Shown one piece after another: positions 7,655 through 15,592 of a DNA stretch of 64,000 nt; positions within the stretch are counted from its first letter, which is position 1, and each line of letters opens with the position of its first letter. The position numbers and the translations under genes are program-made. Below the pieces are notes generated by a model that was not told where the DNA came from, did not search any database, and saw only the letters and a program-made list of their open reading frames with translations. Source of the stretch: Lunatimonas sp. (GTDB lineage Bacteria; Bacteroidota; Bacteroidia; Cytophagales; Cyclobacteriaceae); assembly GCF_020832325.1 (NCBI RefSeq), contig NZ_JAFIEU010000032.1, forward strand, positions 1-64,000. Reading direction: 5' to 3'.

Positions 7655-8862
7655 GGATTAAAAATTTTCGCTGTTCCAACTGTGAGATTAAAATCATAAG
7701 CGGTGAAGCTACTACCCAGATGCTTGTGGAATTCTAATATCAGATCATTTATCTTTATAACTTCAACTGGAGTGGCTAATTTCGCTGAAGCTTCGTCACT
7801 GGAAAAACGAAACAACTGGTTTTTCATTAACTCGGGAATGGAATCTGCTATAATATAGACCCTCCATTTGCCCTGATAAAACACTGGTTTAAAGGTGATG
7901 GGGGACTTAAATCTTGCGATTTTAAGTTCCGGATTAGCTGCCAAGTGCTCAATTTTAATATTCAATTCCTTGTTAGGGTAAACCTCTCCTCGTCTCTTAT
8001 TTTTAAATTTCGGAAAAAAAACATATCCCATTGATAAACCAAGAAAGGCTCTTGAAAATTTAGGGCTAGTTCCATCGGCTGGCAATCCTATAAATTTCTC
8101 CTTCAACCAACGCTTCTCCCAAGTATACGTCGATTTTAGTTTTACTTGCTGATATTTATACAGGAATGACTTTTTAAACTCTCTGGGAAAATTAACCCCA
8201 GATTTTAGCCGCTGATGGTAGTAACTGATAAATTTCATTACCTGAACAAAATCCTCTCTTCTAGCCACCCTTTTGTCTCCATCTACTTTTCTAGGTTTAC
8301 CTTCATGCTTGACAAATTTTGGATCGACAAGCTCTAAAATTTCAAAATAAGGGTAACTGAAATTTTCACACTCCATTTCTAGAAAGGAAAAAGAGCCATA
8401 TCCTTTGGACTGTCGTGTCCCAAAGTTTGTCATAAATAAAAATTCCGCGAAATACGTTTCGATTTCTTCCAGAAGCCCGGCATAAAAACTAAAAATAACC
8501 ACCTCCAAAGGAGCCTTTGCATGATTTAGATGTTTAATTTCCTTTTTATTTCCCGTACTCCCAGGTTTAAATTCCTTTTTACTTCCAGTATCCCCAAAAT
8601 ACATGGGTGCATTGGTTCTAGAAGTTACATTGTTTTCGCATGATTTTGTCAACAAAACCCTTACTTTGTAGTTTAATGCCTCTTCTTGTTCAGGAATAAG
8701 CCATTTATTATAATCCTCTTTATTTTGAATTTTCTTTTTTAAGAACTCATCCAGCTTCGGCTTCAGTTCTGAGGCCCGAAGTGTGGCACCCATTTGATCA
8801 CCCTGAAAGTGGATCATGGGGGTGTGTTGAATTAGTTGGAAGCGGCGTTCAAATTTGGACAT
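7651..8862 (-). CDS. cmr1: Type III-B RAMP protein Cmr1
   Basis: This 403-residue RAMP protein opens the structural part of the operon. The N terminus (FQLIQHTPMIHFQGDQ, then GATLRASELKPKLDEF) matches the Cmr1-like start in which TPM/TPL is followed by a RAMP strand and an R-x-(S/T)-E-(L/V)-K helix. NFGTRQSKGYGSFSF at about residues 145-160 is the glycine-rich loop. Cmr1 sits at the 3' end of the crRNA in the complex. It starts 12 bp after corA and overlaps cas10 by 4 bp. It is more divergent than the other subunits, so the subunit name is the least certain of the six. Confidence 0.78.
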   Translation of the reverse strand: MSKFERRFQLIQHTPMIHFQGDQMGATLRASELKPKLDEFLKKKIQNKEDYNKWLIPEQEEALNYKVRVLLTKSCENNVTSRTNAPMYFGDTGSKKEFKPGSTGNKKEIKHLNHAKAPLEVVIFSFYAGLLEEIETYFAEFLFMTNFGTRQSKGYGSFSFLEMECENFSYPYFEILELVDPKFVKHEGKPRKVDGDKRVARREDFVQVMKFISYYHQRLKSGVNFPREFKKSFLYKYQQVKLKSTYTWEKRWLKEKFIGLPADGTSPKFSRAFLGLSMGYVFFPKFKNKRRGEVYPNKELNIKIEHLAANPELKIARFKSPITFKPVFYQGKWRVYIIADSIPELMKNQLFRFSSDEASAKLATPVEVIKINDLILEFHKHLGSSFTAYDFNLTVGTAKIFNP

Positions 8863-8874
8863 AGTAGGTTAGTG

Positions 8875-10677
8875 TTAAATAAAAGACCATATCAGATAAA
8901 TTCCAAGTGCCATAAATGTGAAGTAGAAAACTACTCGAATGGCAGTATGGTACCGACGATGTTTGGACTTATATTTAAATTTTGTCAGCACATCCATTAC
9001 CAACACCATCAATACACTTATAAAAATAACCACGCCGATCCTAGACCAAAACGGCCCCGAAAAAGCCCCACCACGTAGAAAATCATCCTCCAACACATGC
9101 CATTCCATCAATGATGCCACAAATCCTAGTGGCAGGAAAACAGCACCAATAATGGAAATCGTAGCTAGCAGACTATTTCCCTTTTCATTTTTCTCAAACG
9201 CAGAATAGTTGTGCAACTCTTCAATTTGCTTATCCAAAGCCATAACATCCTCCCTAATCCGCATTTGTCGATGCATCATGTCATACAGCTCAATTCCCTG
9301 CTCTTGGGGAGTGACTTCGTTAAAATAGATCTTGTTGATGAAAACGAGGTATTTTTTATACAAAGTGGCAATTTTCTCAAGCGTTAAATCCCCCTGACTG
9401 CTGTCTAACAATAAATGAGACACATGAGTAACTTCATCCGCATAATTGATCACAGTAGCGCGTTGCACTAAACACAGCTCTGCCATTTTATAGTACATGG
9501 TTTGGAGGTGCCGGACTAAATACAAGGGCACCCTATCTTCTGTAAACATTACAAAACTATAGCGGCTTACGCCAAAAAGCGTCCCCAACTCAAGCCATCT
9601 CTTATAGGTAGCCTGTTGAACCAACGAATTCTTCATTTCCAAATTCCAACAGGTAATAAATCCAGCATTATCGACAAACACATATTTATACCACCAATCA
9701 TGTGCTTTATTAGACCATGCATTTAAACCTATATTGAAATAATCTCTTAACCTTTTAAAAACCTTGGAATTCGCATACCAACAGACCAAATGCATACGAC
9801 TATCCAATATAGGGTCAACACTTACTTCGAATGCAAGTCTATTCGCCCTCTGATTCGTTTTTGCAGATTTCCTTCCTACTCCTAAAAACCCCACCGGAAA
9901 CAGCGCATTGATGAAGGCTGGTATTTGAAAGACTCCTCTTTCGATATTTTTCGCGTCGGTGTAGGACTGAAAATCCTCATAAAAGCCCGATGTCCGAAAG
10001 CCATCGTATGTCCCTAAAGAAATAAAATGGGGTAACTCATTGGACTTGGTGTCATCTAATCCGTCTTGAAAACTAGTCTTATCTTGGATGCCTGTGATTA
10101 CTGAAGTATTTGACAGCCCAAAATGAGGAGGATAGAGCCTTCTCCCTAATTGATTTATGCGAAGGATCTCATCGGGGTCAGCGTATTTAAAATTTCGCAA
10201 ATGAAAAGATAATACAGCTACACCTGTGCTGTAGATATTAAGGAGGATACTATCTAAAGTAAGGAAAAATGTTTCAACGTTCTTAGGGACTTTTTTATTC
10301 GGCAATTCGTCTGTCTTGTTTTTATTTTCCTCCCATTCCGTAACGTTTCCGATTACATAATACCAATCAGCAATTTTAGACTTGTCGAATTCAAAATGAT
10401 TGATGAGTTCTTTATTTCCCTCACAGGATTCATCCCGCAACTCAGCGGATAAATCGTAAAGAATCTCACGAACATGCCCAAAAAAATAATTGAACTCATT
10501 GTATTGCTCTCCTCCTTGGATGCTGAATTCTTTTCGTTTCCAATCAGTGGCATCAAGCAAACCCCTAATTTCCTCGATTCTGCACCGCTTTAGCAGACTT
10601 TCATCCTGCCGATATTTGGTGAGTTCCCATTTAAATGGGAAAATAAAAACATGGTGACTATACAGCTTTTGTTCCAT
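8875..10677 (-). CDS. CorA-like membrane effector of a type III CRISPR system
   Basis: This 600-residue protein has a large soluble N-terminal region, a long helical stretch (about 440-500) and C-terminal membrane segments at about 503-525 and 544-564, the CorA magnesium-channel layout. After the first helix the usual GMN signature is replaced (LGFVASLMEW). A third hydrophobic segment (about 579-600) ends the protein, which ordinary two-helix CorA lacks. In type III-B loci of Bacteroides fragilis type, CorA is a membrane effector triggered by SAM-AMP. The arrangement nrn-corA-cmr here matches. It is 3 bp after the NrN stop and 12 bp before cmr1. What passes through the pore is not known from sequence. 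Confidence 0.85.
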   Translation of the reverse strand: MEQKLYSHHVFIFPFKWELTKYRQDESLLKRCRIEEIRGLLDATDWKRKEFSIQGGEQYNEFNYFFGHVREILYDLSAELRDESCEGNKELINHFEFDKSKIADWYYVIGNVTEWEENKNKTDELPNKKVPKNVETFFLTLDSILLNIYSTGVAVLSFHLRNFKYADPDEILRINQLGRRLYPPHFGLSNTSVITGIQDKTSFQDGLDDTKSNELPHFISLGTYDGFRTSGFYEDFQSYTDAKNIERGVFQIPAFINALFPVGFLGVGRKSAKTNQRANRLAFEVSVDPILDSRMHLVCWYANSKVFKRLRDYFNIGLNAWSNKAHDWWYKYVFVDNAGFITCWNLEMKNSLVQQATYKRWLELGTLFGVSRYSFVMFTEDRVPLYLVRHLQTMYYKMAELCLVQRATVINYADEVTHVSHLLLDSSQGDLTLEKIATLYKKYLVFINKIYFNEVTPQEQGIELYDMMHRQMRIREDVMALDKQIEELHNYSAFEKNEKGNSLLATISIIGAVFLPLGFVASLMEWHVLEDDFLRGGAFSGPFWSRIGVVIFISVLMVLVMDVLTKFKYKSKHRRYHTAIRVVFYFTFMALGIYLIWSFI

Positions 10678-10680
10678 GGA

Positions 10681-11457
10681 TTATGTCAAATGAGAGGTGA
10701 GGGAAACGATTTTATTTTTTACTTTTAGAATATCATCCTTTGGCAGCGCGCTTTTTGATATGCCAAAATAGCCTGCATCACCTCCTCCTTCGTAGGCCTT
10801 GCCATTGGTAATAAATTCCCTGAAATGACCTGCGACTAGATTTTTTCCAATACCATAAAAATTCAGCGAACTATCACTGTATATAAGTAACTTGGATGTT
10901 TTTCCGAACAATTTATCTGGAATAGGGCTAAATCTGGACAAACAGGTATAGATGACCCATAATTCATGTCTTACTTCAGCATTCGAAATGTCGATGTCCG
11001 CCTGCTTTTCCTCCTCTTCCGTCACTCCCTGCACTTTCCTATCCGCCCTCCGTATTTCATCAATCTCATCCTGGGAAGCCCCCATCTCCTTCATCGCAGG
11101 AATATATCCCTTATCGTTGGCCGCAACCAGCAACTGCCGTCGATCTAATTCCAACCCCAACAGAGAAGCAACCTGCTCTATTGCAGACGGTAAATGCTGC
11201 AGTTCATTATGATGATCGATCAGTCCGCAGCCTTCAATCGACTCTCCCCGCAATTCAATACCGAAAACCTGCTTGTCTTCTTCAAGAGCCTGATGGATCT
11301 GGGAAAGATAGGGTTCCTGACGATAGGCTTCCCAAATGGCGTTGTCCCAACCGAGCTTCGCATCCAAAAAGGGCACGTTATGCGCTGCTAGCAGTTTCTG
11401 GATTTCTACCATTTCCAGATCGTACCCGCCTAAAAGAAAGAGAAAATTTTTTAACAT
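10681..11457 (-). CDS. NrN-like DHH-family phosphodiesterase (CRISPR ring/SAM-AMP nuclease type)
   Basis: With the start at 11457 (ATG preceded by GGCGG) this is 258 residues; a longer frame to 11526 adds an unlikely hydrophobic leader. DHH-family motifs are visible: GGYDLEM at 10-16 in place of the usual first metal motif, LIDHH at 79-83, and ANDKGYIPAM at about 113-122 with its Asp. A C-terminal GGGDAGYFG resembles a DHHA1 substrate loop. Family members are nanoRNases and phosphodiesterases. The CorA-linked ones (NrN) degrade SAM-AMP, acting as the off switch. It is the first gene of the operon, so it should be made along with the effector. Confidence 0.82.
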   Translation of the reverse strand: MLKNFLFLLGGYDLEMVEIQKLLAAHNVPFLDAKLGWDNAIWEAYRQEPYLSQIHQALEEDKQVFGIELRGESIEGCGLIDHHNELQHLPSAIEQVASLLGLELDRRQLLVAANDKGYIPAMKEMGASQDEIDEIRRADRKVQGVTEEEEKQADIDISNAEVRHELWVIYTCLSRFSPIPDKLFGKTSKLLIYSDSSLNFYGIGKNLVAGHFREFITNGKAYEGGGDAGYFGISKSALPKDDILKVKNKIVSLTSHLT

Positions 11458-11528
11458 TTCCGCCACATAAAAAAAACAAATGTTATAAACCGTAATTGAC
11501 AGTGTAAAATATGCACTTTGAATCAAAA

Positions 11529-11568
11529 ACCAAACTTTATTTCAAATAATTTTAAAATAAAGTTTGGT
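11529..11568. promoter_or_regulatory. Perfect 14-bp inverted repeat upstream of the CRISPR operon
   Basis: ACCAAACTTTATTT (11529-11542) and AAATAAAGTTTGGT (11555-11568) are perfect complements around a 12-base loop, and a partial third copy ACAAACCAAACTT follows near 11588-11600. The repeat lies about 70 bp upstream of the NrN start, where an operator would be expected. Read leftward it is followed by TTTTT, so it could instead be a terminator for the beta-propeller gene that ends at 11702. The sequence supports both readings. Confidence 0.6.
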
Positions 11569-11701
11569 CGGGAATTCCCTAGTAACGACAAACCAAACTT
11601 GGAAAATCAACCAAAATACGCATTCACTTTCCCTATTGTCTTCGACTAAAGTACGCGAATCCCAAAAACACGAACCCGAAAGTCAGCTAGTTTTATTCCT
11701 G

Positions 11702-13711
11702 CTATTCCTCCAAAAAACTATAAAACACAAACTGCTTTTGATCCGGCATCAGGTAGTACATCCCTGCCAACACATCGTCCACGTAGATGGAGGGACTTTG
11801 GTCATCCAAGCGAAGCCGAAAAAGCTCCTCCCCTGTCTCGATGTCCACCTTTTTTATCCCATTGCCACCATCGTCAAACTTGGTGGAAACCATGACGTAG
11901 TCTCTCGACAACTGCATCAGCGACCGGCGTTCCGCAACCCGCGAAAAAGCCTGCGTAAACAGATCCGTAGTAACGGCCACCGACGCAGATCCACCGTATA
12001 GGGCATCAGCTAGTACTACTTCGCGGTAGTCCGAAGCACTCATCGCCCCAACTTCGTACATCGCTTGCGTTACCTTCTGGGTTTCCTCACGGAATACATA
12101 ACCCGCAGCTAAACTCCCCAACCGCAAGTAGATGGCCCTTGCCTTATCCGACATGCAGGGCTTTGCAAAATGGTGCTGATAGCGTATCGTGCGGTCAAAA
12201 TTCACAAACATCATGTTCTGATTCGCTCCGATAAAATACCCATCTTCCCGTACTTCCAGTCGATTAGGTGTCTTGTCCGCGGGATCTCCTTTGAAATTGG
12301 TTCGCAATAACCGAACACACCTCCCTTTTTCAACATCCAGCTCGTACAGGTCATTGTCCTGAATCAATGCCAAACGGCCCCGATCCAACGCGTTTGCAAT
12401 AAATAAAGGTAGATCTGGGTTCAATTTCCTATCTCCCTGGGACAGCCTCGACAGTCCGCGATCCAAATCTACCAAGTCTATCGCCTGGTCGGTAACCACC
12501 ACCACACCATCCGGAGTATATTCCATAAACCGCAATCCATTGCCCTTTAGGGGATAAGCCTTTTTCCAGCTCGTTCCTCCTTTGGCATCCGTCACAGCAA
12601 TCGCAAGCTCACCAGAATCATTCGCCTTGAGTGTTACTAGGTAATTGCCGTCATCTTGCTGCGTAGACACCTTGGTGATGCTGTAACCTTTGAATGCTTT
12701 GACGTATTGAATCAGCGGCGTGAGTGTTTCGATATCCATCAGATTAAATGCACCGCGACCCGATATCATCATATGCTGTCCTACTGGAAGCATATACTGC
12801 AGGTTGGTAAGAATGTCCACCGGACTTAGAAAATTTTCGGATGCCTGGAAATCGTCCTTTGATGGGGCGTATTCATGTAATAATTCACCGGAGGCCAGAT
12901 CGTACTTCTTAAACGCACCGCTTTTTACGGTAAAAAACCACTCTTTGTCTGAATGAAACCGATAGAACGGAACTTCACTCTTGGGTAATTTCCACAAATA
13001 CTCTCCCGATTGACGTTGTAAACGATACAGGGTATCCGCGTACTCGGCAAACAAATGACCGTGAGGGTCGGCTTTAACCGTCAATTTATCGTTTACCGTA
13101 AACCCAGCAAATTGTACCGGCTTTTCCTTTACCCAGCTTACATTTCCAGTTTTAACGTCGGCCAAGCCGAACATCCTGGTTTTACCATTTACCCCTTCGA
13201 AAACAAAAGAACTTACTTCTCTCAGGTAATACTTTCGGGTAATGTAGTCTATAGCCACATCTTTGGTATCAAACAACACTTGACCCGATAATGGATCAAA
13301 AACACAGGCTCTAGCAATTTGTTCTCCCTCATTGAATGTGCGGGAAGCATTTTCCTTAAATTCCTTGAAGGCCCCTTTCAATCCCTTTTTCTCACCATCC
13401 TCTTTTTCCTTTTTGATTTTTGGCAAACCAACAATTTCAAAAAAGGGTGTATCCGGAACGGGTCTAAAATTCGCCATGGGCCAACCTCCAAACTCCTCCA
13501 ACGTCCAAATAATCTGTCTACTTTCCGGATCCAATCCATGGATCCCTTCAGAGGTGGATACCAGCATCACCCCGGTAGCAGTTGGGTAGTACCATTGGAT
13601 ATTTTTCTCAAAATCAACTTTCCAGGAGGGCTCCTGTGCCTTCAATTGGGGTAAAAACGATGACGCAGCTAGCAGTATACTGCAAACGAGAAATTGAACG
13701 TAGCGATCCAT
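11702..13711 (-). CDS. Exported PQQ-type beta-propeller protein
   Basis: This 669-residue protein starts with a signal peptide (VQFLVCSILLAASSFLPQLKAQ). Repeating propeller blades follow, of the type G(L/V)xxLDPESRQIIWTL, PLSGQVLFDTKD, DVKTGNVSWVKE, RQSGEYLWKLP and DIETGEELFRL, as in PQQ-dehydrogenase-like or BamB-like proteins. No catalytic or heme motif is seen. It probably acts in the periplasm or at the outer surface in binding or assembly. It stands alone between the SusC/SusD pair and the CRISPR operon. Confidence 0.7.
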   Translation of the reverse strand: MDRYVQFLVCSILLAASSFLPQLKAQEPSWKVDFEKNIQWYYPTATGVMLVSTSEGIHGLDPESRQIIWTLEEFGGWPMANFRPVPDTPFFEIVGLPKIKKEKEDGEKKGLKGAFKEFKENASRTFNEGEQIARACVFDPLSGQVLFDTKDVAIDYITRKYYLREVSSFVFEGVNGKTRMFGLADVKTGNVSWVKEKPVQFAGFTVNDKLTVKADPHGHLFAEYADTLYRLQRQSGEYLWKLPKSEVPFYRFHSDKEWFFTVKSGAFKKYDLASGELLHEYAPSKDDFQASENFLSPVDILTNLQYMLPVGQHMMISGRGAFNLMDIETLTPLIQYVKAFKGYSITKVSTQQDDGNYLVTLKANDSGELAIAVTDAKGGTSWKKAYPLKGNGLRFMEYTPDGVVVVTDQAIDLVDLDRGLSRLSQGDRKLNPDLPLFIANALDRGRLALIQDNDLYELDVEKGRCVRLLRTNFKGDPADKTPNRLEVREDGYFIGANQNMMFVNFDRTIRYQHHFAKPCMSDKARAIYLRLGSLAAGYVFREETQKVTQAMYEVGAMSASDYREVVLADALYGGSASVAVTTDLFTQAFSRVAERRSLMQLSRDYVMVSTKFDDGGNGIKKVDIETGEELFRLRLDDQSPSIYVDDVLAGMYYLMPDQKQFVFYSFLEE

Positions 13712-13914
13712 AGCGGTGTGGGATTTTTTATTTACCTGAAAATAAACTGCTTGTGTAACTCAAAAAGCATTTTATTCGCTATCAATGTCGTTTTATTCGT
13801 GAACACCCCCCAAATCGGGGTGAACCTAATCCATGAAGAGGACTTGCTGTCATACCGTTGGTACACAGACCTATCCCTTCGAGAGCAGCAGATTCCCTAC
13901 ACATCCTCTGCGCA

Positions 13915-13950
13915 CCAAAAAAAATAAGGCCCCGGATTGCTCCGAGGCCT
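13915..13950 (-). terminator. Rho-independent terminator after the SusC/SusD operon
   Basis: Read leftward, AGGCCTCGGA, a short TGCA-like loop region and TCCGGGGCCT (13927-13950) form a strong GC-rich stem with one mismatch. It is followed by TTATTTTTTTT (A-rich on the + strand at 13915-13926). It lies about 40 bp after the SusD stop codon. Confidence 0.8.
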
Positions 13951-13988
13951 CTTTCTATTCCTCAAGGGAAGGGCATGGCGACCTAAGA

Positions 13989-15590
13989 TCAGTTACCGCC
14001 GTCCCACCAAATTCTCGTCAACCAGCTATCGCCTCCCATTCGTGCGATCGCGTTTCGCAGACCTTCTTCGTTCACACCAGCCTCACTTACCGGGAAGGGC
14101 TGTCTTCTCGGAATTTGGCCGGAAGCGAAGTTGCCTGGGAAGTTTACAGGAGTCAACTCGGGATATCCAGACCGTTTCCAGTTGTTCCAGGCCTCCACAA
14201 AATTCGCAAACATGCTGGTGGTTGCCCAGATCTGTTCGTTGATCATTTTCAGCGACGCCTCTGTAGTGCTTACATCTAGGGGATTGGCGGTTGCATAATT
14301 TGCCGCAGCCGTTGCAGATAGGGTAGGACCACCGAAGTGGTTCATAGATATCATTGCGGCTTCAACTCCGTTTCGGTAGAATTCGGCCGCAGAACCTGAT
14401 ATCAGACCCCTAGCTGCTGCATCTGCCAACAACAATTGAACCTCCGCATACGTCAAAATAAACACCGGAGCCTCTCTGTCCCGGTAGATACCTGTGGGCC
14501 TGGAGTAGGCACCGATCACAGCCACGTCGCCTCCCGAACCAGTGGCACCGGGAAAGTCGGGGTGATTGGATATGTCAAATTGACCACCTGCCATATCAAA
14601 TCCATTGGGCAGTCCAATTTGTACCGCAGGATCGTTGTTTCCCACTACGACACCGTTTCGATTAGCCGACAGACCTGCCGGTGGCACCTCCGCCACAATA
14701 CTCAAGCGGGGATCGTTGGTAGCCTGAAGGAAATCGATCATCACCTTGGACCAACGTACTTCATAGATATCATCGGGCACATTCAATGCATTTGCACTGG
14801 AATTGGCATACCCATTGGCTTCATCAGAAGGGACCAACGCGTCGTCTTCCGATGACGTAAACACACCACCGGCAACCGCCCGTTGCGCCCAAGTCTGGGC
14901 CAACGTAGGGTCCACGTTGACGAGACGAAGAGCCATTTTAAGCATCAGCGAGTTGCCAAACCTTCTCCACTTTTCAATGTCACCTCCAAAGATGATGTCA
15001 TTTTGGATCGGATCTCCAGCAGCATTTAACACATTCACAGCAGCCTCCAGCTCGCTCAGCATCCCGATATACGCGTCAGATTGACTGTCGTAGCTGGGCT
15101 GCATGATTCCCTCCTCTGCGCGCAACGCCTCCGAAAAAGGGATATCCCCGTAGATATCCGCAAGGAAGGACAGCGTATTCACCTTAAAGATACTGCCCAC
15201 TGCATTCAGGTTGGTTAACTCCCGTGTTTGGGCCAATCGCTGCATTTGATTGATTCTGGAGGCCGTTTCAAATCCCGTAATCCAGGCGTTTTGGATGTAG
15301 GAATTGGTGCTTCCGGAAATCACATACTTGTCCCCATTGGAGTAGTAATTGGCACCCCCTGTAGACGTGGAAGCCAATGCCTGAATCCACATACTCTGAA
15401 ACAAAATCGCCCCAGTATATCCCGTGGTCATGTTACCATACCCAAACGAAGCGGTAGGAAGCAATAGATTAGGATCAAAAACGTCGGCACCGGGTCTGTT
15501 TGGATCGGTATTCACCTCTTGAAACCGGTCATCACACGAAGTGGAAATCAGCATGCCGCTGACTAATAAAAAACCTATGTATTTTTTCAT
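13989..15590 (-). CDS. SusD/RagB-family outer-membrane lipoprotein
   Basis: This 533-residue protein has a lipoprotein signal (LLVSGMLISTSC, Cys at about 19) followed by the SusD-like opening NTDPNRPG and PNLLLPTA. An alpha-helical TPR-like scaffold follows (FLADIYGDIPFSEALR is a hallmark block). SusD caps the SusC channel and captures oligosaccharides or other nutrients. It begins 2 bp after the SusC stop, so the pair is one operon. No glycoside hydrolase is adjacent, so the substrate cannot be read from context. Confidence 0.92.
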   Translation of the reverse strand: MKKYIGFLLVSGMLISTSCDDRFQEVNTDPNRPGADVFDPNLLLPTASFGYGNMTTGYTGAILFQSMWIQALASTSTGGANYYSNGDKYVISGSTNSYIQNAWITGFETASRINQMQRLAQTRELTNLNAVGSIFKVNTLSFLADIYGDIPFSEALRAEEGIMQPSYDSQSDAYIGMLSELEAAVNVLNAAGDPIQNDIIFGGDIEKWRRFGNSLMLKMALRLVNVDPTLAQTWAQRAVAGGVFTSSEDDALVPSDEANGYANSSANALNVPDDIYEVRWSKVMIDFLQATNDPRLSIVAEVPPAGLSANRNGVVVGNNDPAVQIGLPNGFDMAGGQFDISNHPDFPGATGSGGDVAVIGAYSRPTGIYRDREAPVFILTYAEVQLLLADAAARGLISGSAAEFYRNGVEAAMISMNHFGGPTLSATAAANYATANPLDVSTTEASLKMINEQIWATTSMFANFVEAWNNWKRSGYPELTPVNFPGNFASGQIPRRQPFPVSEAGVNEEGLRNAIARMGGDSWLTRIWWDGGN

Positions 15591-15592
15591 GA

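Noticed and set aside
13833-14279. + strand ORFs across the SusD 3' end and terminator
   Set aside because: They are shadows of SusD on the opposite strand and cross a strong terminator hairpin.
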